A stretch of 64,000 nucleotides of DNA from Myxococcaceae bacterium (GTDB lineage: Bacteria; Myxococcota; Myxococcia; Myxococcales; Myxococcaceae). The DNA lies in NCBI GenBank assembly GCA_016793095.1, contig JAEUJQ010000056.1, positions 62,001 through 126,000 on the forward strand, read 5' to 3'. The position numbers were made by a program, and so were the translations under genes. The notes under the pieces were generated by a model. It ran no database searches. It saw only the letters and a list, made by a program, of their open reading frames with translations, and was not told where the DNA came from. Positions 8,439-16,710 of this stretch are shown in pieces. Positions within the stretch are counted from its first letter, which is position 1, and each line of letters begins with the position of its first letter.

Positions 8439-8827
8439 TTGATCTCTCCGCACGACACGTAGAGCGAGAAGTCCCGGGCGTCGTGCACGTTGATGGCGAA
8501 CTCCGCCCGCTGGAGCTCAGCGAGGCCGACCGCGACCTCCGTCGAGGAGGTGAAGCGCCCCTGCTTCGCCGCGTCAGGCTTGAGCTCCGTGAGGCCTGCC
8601 TTGACGGGGCCGATCTGCCCGCACCGGCCCTCGTGCACGTGCGCCGCCTGCGGGCGGCTGTCGTTGCTGGGCGCGATGTCGACCTCCACCCGTGTCCTGG
8701 CCGCCCCGAGCGGGGTGAGGGTGGCGAAGCCCGCCTGCCCCGAGTTGTTCTCCGCGTTCATCACCACGCGGACGGACTGCGGGCCGCACGCGGTCAAGCC
8801 GAGGACCATCAGGACGCTCAGACGCAT
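8435..8827 (-). CDS. CHRD-like lipoprotein
   Basis: 130 residues. MRLSVLMVLGLTACG is a lipoprotein signal with lipobox LTAC; the frame extends a little upstream (to 8854) but the start at 8827 gives a normal signal peptide. The mature part has AHVHEGRCGQIGP and the late FAINVHDARDFSLYVSCGEIK, a pattern like CHRD or superoxide-dismutase-like domains, with two Cys (GRCG and SCGE) that could form a disulfide. Coupled by ATGA overlap to the SDR gene. Function in the envelope is unknown; the SDR link may be only transcriptional. Confidence 0.8.
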   Translation of the reverse strand: MRLSVLMVLGLTACGPQSVRVVMNAENNSGQAGFATLTPLGAARTRVEVDIAPSNDSRPQAAHVHEGRCGQIGPVKAGLTELKPDAAKQGRFTSSTEVAVGLAELQRAEFAINVHDARDFSLYVSCGEIK

Positions 8828-8855
8828 GAGCCCGTCATAACGCGAAGCGCTCACC

Positions 8856-10466
8856 TCACCACCCGAGGTTCAGCTCGATGCGTTGGGCGCTGGGCTTGTC
8901 CCACCGGGCCTCGATGGGCAGGCGGTAGAAGGCCTGGACGAGCGACCGCAGCACGCCGATGTAGACCTGAATGGGCAGCGCCTCTTCCTTGAAGACGACG
9001 ACGGCTGTCCCGGGTCCGAGCGAGGCGACGAGCCGCTGCCCGGGGCCGATCATCGGGTTCAGGGTGGCGATGAGGGGCTTGACGATGGACTCCGGCGAGC
9101 GCTCCTTCTGTCCCTCGAGCGCCCGGCCGAAGGGCGAGCGCAGCAGCGCGTCCATCACCGAAGCGCCGAGCAGCTCGAAGGCCTCATCGACGTTGCGCGC
9201 CTTCGGCATCACCTGTTCGACGGCCTTCCAGAGCATGCGCAGGAACTCGCTCGTCGGGTACGAGAGCTGATCGACGAAGGGCTTCGGCTCGGCCGCGGCC
9301 TTGCGCACCTTCTGGTCGGCCACCGGCCCCGCGAGCTTCAGCACCGCGGCTGTCAGCGCGTTGAAGAAGAGCCCGCGCATCGTCCCCGCGCCGGCCGACG
9401 CGATGCGCTGCTCGAGCTCGGCGACGTCGAGCACCCGGGACCGCGGCAGCTTCGGGTTCTCGAGCGCCGGCTTGAGGACCGGCGACGAGCGCTCGCCCGG
9501 GTTCGACGGCTCGGGGTGCGACGGGAGCGGCGCGCGGGCCTCTTCGGGGAAGAGCCTCTGCATCCACGCGGCCAGGTGCGCGCGCGTCGCGGGCAGGCGC
9601 TGCTTCGTGAGGAACGACTCGAGCGCCTTCTTGAACTCCGCGCCGGTCTGGAAGCGGGCGTCGAGCTCTCGCTCCAGCGCCTTGAGGACGATGGCGTCGA
9701 GCGCCCTGGGCACGGTGGCTTCCTTCCGGGACGGCGGCTCGATCTCGGCGCCCACGACCGCGCGGAGGGTGGCGGTGTCGTTCTCGCGCTTGAAGAGCCG
9801 CTCGAGCGCCAGCACCTCCCAGAGCACGATGCCGAGGCCGAACAGGTCGCTGCGGCCGTCGAGGTCCTTCCCCCACGCCTGCTCCGGCGACATGTACGCG
9901 TACTTGCCCTTGATGATGCCGGTGGCAGTGCGGGTCAGCTTGTTGGCCGCGCGGGCGACCCCGAAGTCGATGAGCTTCACCGAGCCGTCGAAGGCCACCA
10001 TGATGTTCTGCGGAGACACGTCGCGGTGAATCAGCTCGAGGGGCACGCCGGCCTCGGTCTTCGCCTGGTGCGCCGCGTCGAGGGCGGCCGCCGCCTCGGC
10101 CACCACCCGGCACTTGAGGGCCACGGGCATGTCGGTGCCGGCGTCGAGGGCGGCGTTCACCACGTCGCCGAAGCTCATGCCGTGCACGAACTCCATGGTG
10201 ATGAAGTAGTCGCCGCTCACCTCGCCGAGGTCTTCGATGCGGGCGATGTTCGGGTGGTTCAAGGCCGCGGCGATGCGGGCCTCGTCGAAGAACATGTTGA
10301 CGAACTCCTGGTCCTCCTTGAGGTGTGGCAGCAGCCGCTTCACCACCACCGGAGCCTGTTCGTCCGAGTCTCCATGCACCCGCGCCAGCCACACCTCGCC
10401 CATGCCGCCGACGGCGAGCTTCTTGAGCAGGTGGTAGCGGCCGAAACGGATGGGCGAGTCGCTCAC
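8856..10466 (-). CDS. Ser/Thr protein kinase with C-terminal DUF2378-like domain
   Basis: 536 residues from a GTG at 10466 (no in-frame ATG lies closer to the domain; the next Met is inside the glycine loop). Kinase domain about residues 10-290: glycine loop LAVGGMGEVW, VVVKRLL lysine, catalytic loop HRDVSPQN, DFG as LIDFGVA, YMSPEQA, all intact. Residues about 360-530 (MRGLFFNALTAAV, LSYPTSEFLRMLW, SPFGRALEGQ, GIGVLRSL-like end) resemble the Myxococcales-restricted TIGR02265/DUF2378 domain. No transmembrane segment, so it is a soluble kinase. Divergent from thiL, 58 bp apart. Likely a signalling kinase whose C-terminal domain serves partner binding. Confidence 0.92.
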   Translation of the reverse strand: MSDSPIRFGRYHLLKKLAVGGMGEVWLARVHGDSDEQAPVVVKRLLPHLKEDQEFVNMFFDEARIAAALNHPNIARIEDLGEVSGDYFITMEFVHGMSFGDVVNAALDAGTDMPVALKCRVVAEAAAALDAAHQAKTEAGVPLELIHRDVSPQNIMVAFDGSVKLIDFGVARAANKLTRTATGIIKGKYAYMSPEQAWGKDLDGRSDLFGLGIVLWEVLALERLFKRENDTATLRAVVGAEIEPPSRKEATVPRALDAIVLKALERELDARFQTGAEFKKALESFLTKQRLPATRAHLAAWMQRLFPEEARAPLPSHPEPSNPGERSSPVLKPALENPKLPRSRVLDVAELEQRIASAGAGTMRGLFFNALTAAVLKLAGPVADQKVRKAAAEPKPFVDQLSYPTSEFLRMLWKAVEQVMPKARNVDEAFELLGASVMDALLRSPFGRALEGQKERSPESIVKPLIATLNPMIGPGQRLVASLGPGTAVVVFKEEALPIQVYIGVLRSLVQAFYRLPIEARWDKPSAQRIELNLGW

Positions 10467-10524
10467 GACACTGGCAGCATGCCTCACTCCGGCCGGCGGG
10501 GACGGAAGAAGTAAGGAGCCAGCC

Positions 10525-11520
10525 ATGAACGAGTTCGAGCTCATCGACGTCTTCCTCGAGGCCTTCGCGCTGAGGCCGCCGCCGGCAGGGCCCGGTGACG
10601 ACGCCGCGGTGCTGCCGCCCACCCCACGCGCGCAGGTCGTCACCACCGACGCGGTCGTCGAGGGCGTGCACTTCTCGCGTCGCACCTTCAGCCTCGGCGA
10701 TGTCGGACACAAGGCGCTGGCGGTGAACCTGTCGGACGTGGCGGCCATGGGCGCCCGACCGACATGGGCGCTGTGCGCGCTGCAGCTCCCCGTCGGCGTC
10801 ACGGCGAGCGAGGTGCGCGCGCTGTCGGCCGGCATGGCGGCGCTCGCGGCGGCGCACGGCGTGTCGCTGGTGGGCGGGAACGTGACGCGCGGGCGGGAGC
10901 TGTCGGTGACGGTGACGGTGGCTGGCGAAGTGCCCTCGGGGCGGCGGCCGCTCACCCGGAAGGGCGCTCGACCGGGACACCGGGTCTACGTCTCGGGTCC
11001 GCTGGGGAGCGCGGCAGCCGGCGTCGAGGTGCTCTCGGCCGCGGCCGCGCGTGGGCCCGGCCCCGTGAAGGTCGAGCGCGCGTGGGACGCGCTGGTCGCG
11101 GCGCAGCGTCGGCCCTCACCGCACGTCCGCTGGGGGCTCGAGGCCTCGCGCTTCGCCTCGTCTTCCATCGACGTGAGCGACGGCCTCGTGCAGGACCTCT
11201 CGCACGTCTGTGACGCGTCGGGCGTGGGCGTGGCGCTCACCAGCGGGGCGCTGCCGGTGCTCGAGGCGCTGCTGCTGTGGTGCGAGTCGGAGCGAGACGT
11301 GTTGCGCGCGGCCCTCACCGGCGGAGAGGACTACGTGCTGGCCGTCACCGTGCCTCCGTCACGCTGCCGCGCGTTCGAACGACGGCTCTCACGGCTGGGG
11401 TTCGGCGCGTTCCCCATCGGCGTCGTCACCAAAGCCCGCGGCCTCACCGTCGACGGGCGGCGCTTCGAGGGTCGCTCCGGCTTTCAGCACTTCGGTGAGG
11501 GCAGCGCGAGGCGACGCTGA
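10525..11520 (+). CDS. thiL: Thiamine-monophosphate kinase
   Basis: 331 residues. Phosphorylates thiamine monophosphate to the diphosphate, the last step of thiamine cofactor synthesis. Family marks in order: PGDDAAVLPP near residue 22, TTDAVVEGVHF, ALAVNLSDVAAMGARP near 72, GGNVTRG, SSIDVSDGLVQDL near 215 and TGGEDYVL near 265. The start at 10525 follows an AAGGAG site with 9-nt spacing. Stands alone, divergent from a Ser/Thr kinase; other thi biosynthesis genes are not adjacent. A YjbQ-family gene, sometimes linked to thiamine phosphate formation, lies 48 kb away in this window. Confidence 0.95.
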   Translation: MNEFELIDVFLEAFALRPPPAGPGDDAAVLPPTPRAQVVTTDAVVEGVHFSRRTFSLGDVGHKALAVNLSDVAAMGARPTWALCALQLPVGVTASEVRALSAGMAALAAAHGVSLVGGNVTRGRELSVTVTVAGEVPSGRRPLTRKGARPGHRVYVSGPLGSAAAGVEVLSAAAARGPGPVKVERAWDALVAAQRRPSPHVRWGLEASRFASSSIDVSDGLVQDLSHVCDASGVGVALTSGALPVLEALLLWCESERDVLRAALTGGEDYVLAVTVPPSRCRAFERRLSRLGFGAFPIGVVTKARGLTVDGRRFEGRSGFQHFGEGSARRR

Positions 11521-11526
11521 GAGGCG

Positions 11527-11694
11527 TCAGTGCACCGCGGCCGGTCGCGGCGCCAGCACCAGGGCGAGCGCGCGAGCCTGGCCCTCGGTGGCGCAGCGGT
11601 ACTCCTGCACCTTGCCGTTCCGCTCCAGGCGTACGAGCCACACCCCATCGACGTGCTGAAGAGTAGGGAAGACGGTCGGCAGCGACGGCTCCAT
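11527..11694 (-). CDS. Small hypothetical protein, 55 aa
   Basis: Short frame starting MEPSLPTVFPTLQHVDGVWLV and continuing as a compact beta/alpha pattern (RLERNGKVQEYRCATEGQARALALVL). Convergent with thiL, 6 bp between stop codons. An upstream in-frame start at 11715 would add 7 residues. The amino-acid pattern looks like a genuine small domain rather than a shadow. No function recognised. No strong ribosome binding site. Confidence 0.5.
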   Translation of the reverse strand: MEPSLPTVFPTLQHVDGVWLVRLERNGKVQEYRCATEGQARALALVLAPRPAAVH

Positions 11695-11819
11695 GCCCGT
11701 GGGGGCACAGCACATCGCATGCCGGGGTGGGCGTCTCCGGTTTCCAACTGGTTGTCACCGGCCTCGCAGCGGCTGCAGAGCCTGTGGCAGGGCGCTCTGC
11801 ATCTCGTGCACAGCGCTCG

Positions 11820-13904
11820 TCAGTGTTTGCACCACTGGGTGGGCATCATCGGCTGGGTCCCGGCGGCGCCGCCCTGTGTCGTCGGGTTGTCGATGAAGCG
11901 GCGGGTGGTGAAGCTGTACTGGTTGGGCGCGGGCGTCTGGTTCATCCGCGAGTCCACACAGAAGCCGTTGCCCGCGCCCGGCATCGAGACGGGGCCGTCG
12001 CGCGTCGGGTCCGCGTGCCGTGATGGAATGGGCGTCACGTCGCAGGTCAGCACGCCGGCCATCACGTTCGCCTTCACGGTGGCCACCGTCCAGAAGTCGC
12101 CGTTGTCGTCGCCGCCCTGCGTGCGGAGCAGCGGCCACTGCTGGTTCGTCGCCGGGTTGTAGCCGAACGACACCACCCGGCGGCCGTTGCAGTACACGTT
12201 GACGTGCGGCCTGGCGTTCGAGGTCCCACCCTGGTTGCCGTAGTGGTTGACGCCGATGACGAAGGTGTCGCCGTTGTTCGGGTTGTCGAGGTTGATGTTC
12301 TCGGGGCCGCAGAAGCTGCTCGACGTCGGGTTCTGCTCGTTCCGGTTGCAGTCGATGTTGTCGCGATCGAGCCGTGGGTTGGTGCAGCCCTGCAGGCCAG
12401 CCTGGCGGCGGCTCGACCAGCCCAGGCACGCCGAGGCCGCCGAGTCGGCATAGCCCCAGCGCGGTCCACTCGAGCTGCCGTCCCGGCAGCCGCTCTCGCC
12501 GAGGTAGTAGCAGTCCTGCACCGGGCCCGTGCTGCCGCCCGTCTGGCACAGCAGGTTCCAGCCCTGGCTGGTGGTGCAGGTGCCCTGGAGCCGCGCGAAG
12601 TGCAGGTCGATGTCGTTGCCGCCGCCCGAGAAGAGGTTGCCCACCGTGTCCCAGCAGAGCTCGGCGCGAATGCCCGGCGCGCGCACCTCGACGCGCTGGG
12701 TGCAGACGTAGCTCTTGCCGTCGAGCGTGAACTCGCCCTGGACGAGGTAGTCACCAGACAGGCCGAACGCCGGGTGCACCACGCCCGCGCCGGGCATGTT
12801 CCCCCGCGAGGCCTGGATCGCGATGAGGGGTTGGCCAGTCGCCGCCACGTAGCGGTTGGGCGTCGCCAGGTTGTCGAAGCGCACCGGCGTTCGCTGGCCG
12901 ATGCGCGCGCCCGCCGCGCCCGAGTTCGCCTGGCTGTAGAGCGCGAAGGTTGGCCAGGGCAGCACGTTGTCGCAGTCCCCGCCCAGGACCGTCCATGTCC
13001 AGCCCGTCGCCATGCCTCGCTTGGCGACGTCCTTGATCCACAGGATGCCGTCGATCTGCGGCAGCGTGGAGGGGTTCGGGTACGGCGCGAGGACGAGGGG
13101 CGTGGTGGGGCACTCGACGGACGTAGGGCAGTTGCACCCCGCGGTCTGGTTGTTCCCGGACAGCCCGTCGCAGTCGAAGTCTCCCGGCTGGCACGAGTCG
13201 TAGACCTGCGGACGCTGCGCGCCGCGACACACGCCGGACCAGGTGGTGATCTCGGTGCCAGAGCAGTCGACCGAGCCCTTCGCGTTGGCCGTGCACCAGC
13301 CCACCGGCTGGCGCGTGTTCGGATCGACCTGCGTCGCCGGCACCAGCCAGCAGTCCTTCGTGGTGCCGCCCTGCAGGCAGAGGCAGCCTTCGTCCACCAG
13401 CCCGTCGCAGTCGTCGTCGAAGCCGTTGCCCTGGCCGCCGTTGAGCTGAGCGGCTCCCACCCCGCGCGAGGTGAGGAAGGTGTCGGCAGACCCACCGCAC
13501 TCGTTGGTCGTTCCAGGCGCGCACTGCCGGGGGTAGGGCGGGTTGCCCGCCATGATGGGGCCGCAGCCGCCGTCGTAGTCGATGACGCCGCCGTCGACCT
13601 GGCCTGCGTCTTCTTCGAAGGGGTCGCCACCGCCCGCGCCTCCGAAGCCGCCTGCGACGCCGCCGCCGGTGACCGAGCCGCCGCCCGTGCTCAGGCCGCC
13701 CGCGGCGCCCCCGCCCGTGCCGCTGAGCCCTCCGCCCGTGCCGCTCAACCCACCGCCGGTGGAGCCGGCGCGGCACTGGCCGCCGACGCAGACCTGCCCC
13801 GGCCCGCACTCGGCCGTCGCCGTGCAGGGGCGAGAGGTGGGACCACACTGGCACCCGGCGAGGACGGCGAGCGCGACGAAGGAGACGGAGGCGGGCAGAC
13901 GCAT
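11820..13904 (-). CDS. Large Asp/Cys-rich outer-surface lipoprotein (MopE-like repeats)
   Basis: 694 residues. Signal peptide with lipobox LAGC (MRLPASVSFVALAVLAGC); the start at 13904 is preferred over one four codons upstream. Follows: a Cys-rich knot (CGPTSRPCTATAECGPGQVC), a flexible Gly/Ser/Thr linker with repeated GGGLSGT units (about residues 50-100), then Asp-rich motifs GNGFDDDCDGLVDEGC and QPGDFDCDGLSGNN typical of MopE-type metal-binding repeats found in myxobacterial surface proteins. The C-terminal half (NDIDLHFARLQG, DTFVIGVNHYG, VNVYCNGRRVVSFG) resembles a secreted beta-sandwich with many cysteines. Probably a cell-surface protein with calcium-binding repeats. Specific function unknown. 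Confidence 0.88.
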   Translation of the reverse strand: MRLPASVSFVALAVLAGCQCGPTSRPCTATAECGPGQVCVGGQCRAGSTGGGLSGTGGGLSGTGGGAAGGLSTGGGSVTGGGVAGGFGGAGGGDPFEEDAGQVDGGVIDYDGGCGPIMAGNPPYPRQCAPGTTNECGGSADTFLTSRGVGAAQLNGGQGNGFDDDCDGLVDEGCLCLQGGTTKDCWLVPATQVDPNTRQPVGWCTANAKGSVDCSGTEITTWSGVCRGAQRPQVYDSCQPGDFDCDGLSGNNQTAGCNCPTSVECPTTPLVLAPYPNPSTLPQIDGILWIKDVAKRGMATGWTWTVLGGDCDNVLPWPTFALYSQANSGAAGARIGQRTPVRFDNLATPNRYVAATGQPLIAIQASRGNMPGAGVVHPAFGLSGDYLVQGEFTLDGKSYVCTQRVEVRAPGIRAELCWDTVGNLFSGGGNDIDLHFARLQGTCTTSQGWNLLCQTGGSTGPVQDCYYLGESGCRDGSSSGPRWGYADSAASACLGWSSRRQAGLQGCTNPRLDRDNIDCNRNEQNPTSSSFCGPENINLDNPNNGDTFVIGVNHYGNQGGTSNARPHVNVYCNGRRVVSFGYNPATNQQWPLLRTQGGDDNGDFWTVATVKANVMAGVLTCDVTPIPSRHADPTRDGPVSMPGAGNGFCVDSRMNQTPAPNQYSFTTRRFIDNPTTQGGAAGTQPMMPTQWCKH
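13660..13765 (-). repeat. Gly/Ser/Thr linker repeat inside lipoprotein gene
   Basis: Imperfect short repeats coding for GGGLSGT and GGGxxxGG units in the lipoprotein linker. A low-complexity spacer between the lipidated N-terminus and the folded domains. Likely variable in copy number between strains. Confidence 0.7.
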
Positions 13905-13955
13905 GCGGGCGCGCACCCTACAGCATCGGACCTCGCGGGTGGGAGCCTCCCGCCC

Positions 13956-15896
13956 TCAAGACATGGGACCAGGCTCGAAGGCCGTCCACTCCCAGGCGGA
14001 GCGGTAGCCGCTCTGCGCCTGCGCCTCCTCGATGAAGCGCGTGTAGAAGGGGTGGCCGGTGAGCGTCGCGGAGTCGCCCACGACGAAGAGGTGCCGGCGC
14101 GCGCGGGTGATGGCGACGTTCATGCGCCGCAGGTCCTCGAGGAAGCCGACCTGCTGCTCGCCGTTCGAGCGCACGAGCGAGAGCAGCACCGCTTCCTTCT
14201 CCCGCCCCTGGAAGGCGTCGATGGTGTCGACCTCGACGAGCGGCGCCGGCGCCAGGCGCTCGCGCAGCAACGACGCCTGGGCGCTGTACGGCGTGATGAC
14301 CGCGATGGCCTGCGGGGGCAGCCCGGCGGCGAGCAGCTCGTGGGCGCGCGAGACGACGAGGCCGGCCTCTCCCTCGTTCCGCAACGACTCGGTGCCCGGC
14401 TCTTTCGACTCGTCGAAGCCCTTCCCGGCGGTGTCGAGGAAGAGCAGGGGCGGCGCGTCGACGGTCGCACCCGCGGCCAGCAGCTCACCGAGCGTGTGCC
14501 GCGCCACCGAGGGGTGCGCGCGCAGCTCGCCGCCATACACCTCGCGGGACGGGAAGCGCATGAGCAGCTCGTGCATGCGGTGCTGCTCCTTGAGCATCTG
14601 CTTCACGTCCTCGCCGAAGTCGCGCAGCACGCGCTCGAACAGCGAGGTGCCCAGGCCGTTCTTCTTCGCCTCCATCGAGATGACGGTGGCGGCGAGCTGC
14701 TTCGGGTCGCCCGCGAGCACCACCGTCGGCGCCTTGAGGAACGCGCCGAGCGCGAGCGGCTCGAGCGCCTGCGTGGCCTCGTCGACCAGCGCGAGGTCCC
14801 AGGTCCGACCCGAGAGGATCTGCCCCTCGAGCATCGACAGGGTGGCGCAGATGACGTCGGCGCGGCCCAGCACCGCCTCGACGGCCCTTCGCTCGAGCAC
14901 GCGGGCCTCGTCCATCAGCGAGTACGCGTCGCTCTTCGCGGCGCGCGCGTTGGCGAAGCGCTGCCGGCTGCGGCCCTGCTCCCGTTGCTTCCTCGCGTAG
15001 CCGAGCAGCTCGAAGGCCTCGTCGAAGAGCTCACGCGCGGTCCGCCGGTCGTCGTGCTCCTCGACCAGCAGATCGAGCGTGTGGCCCTGCAGGTGGGGCA
15101 GCACCCGGGCCGGGTGACCGACGCGCAAGGCGCGCAGCCCGGCGTCGAGGCAGAGCTCGAGCAGGTGATCGACCGCCGCGTTGCTCGCCGCCGTGCAGAG
15201 CAGCCGCTGTCCGCGCTTCACGCTCTGCACGGCGATCTCGGCGAGCACCGTGGACTTGCCCGTGCCGGGAGGCCCGTGCACGAGCGCGACGTCGCGGGCC
15301 GACAGCGCGAGCTGCACCGCCGCGAGCTGCTCGGGGTTGAGCGGGCGGCTGGGCGTCAGCGGCGCGCGCCGGTCGAAGCGGGGCGTGAAGGCGCCCAGCA
15401 CCAGTTGCTGACGATCGCGCGCGAGCCCGTGCGTCATCTCGGCGAGCTTCTTCAAGACGCCGCGGGCGCGGTCGAAGGTGACGTCGTTCGCGACGAGATC
15501 GATGCGCAGCCGGCCCTCACCGATGAAGGGCGGTGGATGGCGATCGAAGGCGAGCTCGAGCTGGGCGCGGCTGGCGCGGGTGACGATGGCGCCTGGTGGC
15601 GCGTCGACGGGCGCCTTGCGGGGGCTGACCGTCACCACGTCGCCCACGTTGAGGCGCGAGCGCAGCGGGCGTTTGTCCTCGCGCGCGAAGGTGACGAGCG
15701 TGCGGCCGCCGAGGCCGATGGACTCCTCGACGGACTCGACGTCGAGCACGACGAGCCCACGAGCCTCGAGCTCGGTGAGAGGGAGCGCGGCCTTCTCGGT
15801 GGCGAGGCGCGCCCGCTCGGCGCGGCGCTCGAGCTCGAGCAGGTGAGCCAACGCCTCGAAGTGGGTCACGTCACGGGCCACGCGGCCGCGCATCAT
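13956..15896 (-). CDS. SF1B superfamily DNA/RNA helicase (AAA_11/AAA_12, IGHMBP2/Dna2-like)
   Basis: 646 residues. N-terminal OB-like region (about 1-170), then motif I HGPPGTGKST near residue 208, motif Ia LLCTAASNAAVDHL, motif II LALVDEATQALEP, motif III VVLAGDPKQLAATV, motif IV KEQHRMHELLMRFPS, and the helicase C part with VEVDTIDAFQGREKEAVLLSLVRS (motif V) and RRMNVAITRARRHLFVVGD (motif VI). This is the Upf1-like architecture. Such bacterial proteins are probable ATP-dependent RNA or DNA helicases of unclear role. All motifs look active. Divergent from an NlpC/P60 gene with a 142-bp intergenic region. Confidence 0.93.
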   Translation of the reverse strand: MMRGRVARDVTHFEALAHLLELERRAERARLATEKAALPLTELEARGLVVLDVESVEESIGLGGRTLVTFAREDKRPLRSRLNVGDVVTVSPRKAPVDAPPGAIVTRASRAQLELAFDRHPPPFIGEGRLRIDLVANDVTFDRARGVLKKLAEMTHGLARDRQQLVLGAFTPRFDRRAPLTPSRPLNPEQLAAVQLALSARDVALVHGPPGTGKSTVLAEIAVQSVKRGQRLLCTAASNAAVDHLLELCLDAGLRALRVGHPARVLPHLQGHTLDLLVEEHDDRRTARELFDEAFELLGYARKQREQGRSRQRFANARAAKSDAYSLMDEARVLERRAVEAVLGRADVICATLSMLEGQILSGRTWDLALVDEATQALEPLALGAFLKAPTVVLAGDPKQLAATVISMEAKKNGLGTSLFERVLRDFGEDVKQMLKEQHRMHELLMRFPSREVYGGELRAHPSVARHTLGELLAAGATVDAPPLLFLDTAGKGFDESKEPGTESLRNEGEAGLVVSRAHELLAAGLPPQAIAVITPYSAQASLLRERLAPAPLVEVDTIDAFQGREKEAVLLSLVRSNGEQQVGFLEDLRRMNVAITRARRHLFVVGDSATLTGHPFYTRFIEEAQAQSGYRSAWEWTAFEPGPMS

Positions 15897-16038
15897 GCAG
15901 CAAAGCGCGTGGCGCCGTCGGAAATGGCGCGGGAAATGGAGGTGGAAAACCCCGCCGGATCGTCAGCGCCCTTGCCAGCGCACCTCAGGGACCGGGAACC
16001 CACGTGCTGCGACAACCAGGCATCACCAGGAGGCACGC
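15897..16038. promoter_or_regulatory. Divergent intergenic region, helicase / NlpC-P60
   Basis: 142 bp between two divergent starts must hold both promoters. It is a little richer in A (GGAAATGG and GGTGGAAAACC stretches around 15920-15955). A strong CCAGGAGG ribosome binding site precedes the ATG at 16039. No clear sigma-factor consensus seen. Confidence 0.4.
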
Positions 16039-16710
16039 ATGTTGTCCATCGGCACCCGCGGCTCTGACGTCACCAGGCTCCAGAAGCACCTCAAGGCGGC
16101 TGGCTTCAACCCGGGCGGTGTCGACGGCGTCTTCGGCAGCAGGACGAAGGCCGCGGTCCTCAGCTTCCAGCGCGCGAAGGGCCTGAGCGCCGACGGCGTG
16201 GTCGGCCCCAACACCAGCCAGCGCCTCTTCGGGTCCCGTGACTCGAAGTACTGGGACGGGAAGAGCGACTTCTCGTCTGCGCCGGTGAACCCGGGCGGCG
16301 GCGGCAATACGCCAGCGAAGGTGCAGCGCTTCATCAACACCGCGGTCGCGCAGACGGGGAAGCCCTACGTCTTCGGCGCCGAAGGCCCGCGGGCGTTCGA
16401 CTGCTCCGGCCTCATCAACTACGCGCTCCGGCAGGCGGGGGTGAACGACAGCCGCACCACCGCGGCCGGCTACCAGGCGCGCTTCGCGGGCTCGCGGGTG
16501 TCCCGGGAGAACCTGAAGCCTGGCGACCTGCTCTTCATCTGGTACCCGAACAGCCGGGGCATTCCGCGTGGCACCGCGTCGCACATCGAGATCTACCTCG
16601 GCAACGGACGGTCGATGGGCACGGACAACCCGAGCGAGGGTGCGCGCGCCGAGCCGGTGGACTGGAGCGCCGTGGTGAACGCGTCGCGAGTGCCGCAGCT
16701 GTACCGCTGA
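16039..16710 (+). CDS. Peptidoglycan-binding NlpC/P60 hydrolase
   Basis: 223 residues. Residues about 3-62 are a PG_binding_1 domain (GTRGSDVTRLQKHLKAAGF, GVDGVFGSRTKAAVLSFQ, DGVVGPNT). Residues about 95-223 are an NlpC/P60 domain with catalytic Cys in AFDCSGLINYAL and His in TASHIEIYLG. Predicted to cleave stem peptides of cell-wall peptidoglycan. No classical signal peptide is present, which is common for this domain pair in myxobacteria and in proteins delivered by other routes. Strong ribosome binding site (CCAGGAGG) at 8-nt spacing supports the start. Confidence 0.92.
   Translation: MLSIGTRGSDVTRLQKHLKAAGFNPGGVDGVFGSRTKAAVLSFQRAKGLSADGVVGPNTSQRLFGSRDSKYWDGKSDFSSAPVNPGGGGNTPAKVQRFINTAVAQTGKPYVFGAEGPRAFDCSGLINYALRQAGVNDSRTTAAGYQARFAGSRVSRENLKPGDLLFIWYPNSRGIPRGTASHIEIYLGNGRSMGTDNPSEGARAEPVDWSAVVNASRVPQLYR

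Noticed and set aside
12204-16067. Very long open plus-strand frame (over 1200 codons) across the lipoprotein and helicase genes
   Set aside because: Arg/Ala/Val-rich translation with no domains, exactly antisense to genes with clear motifs; a by-product of high GC.
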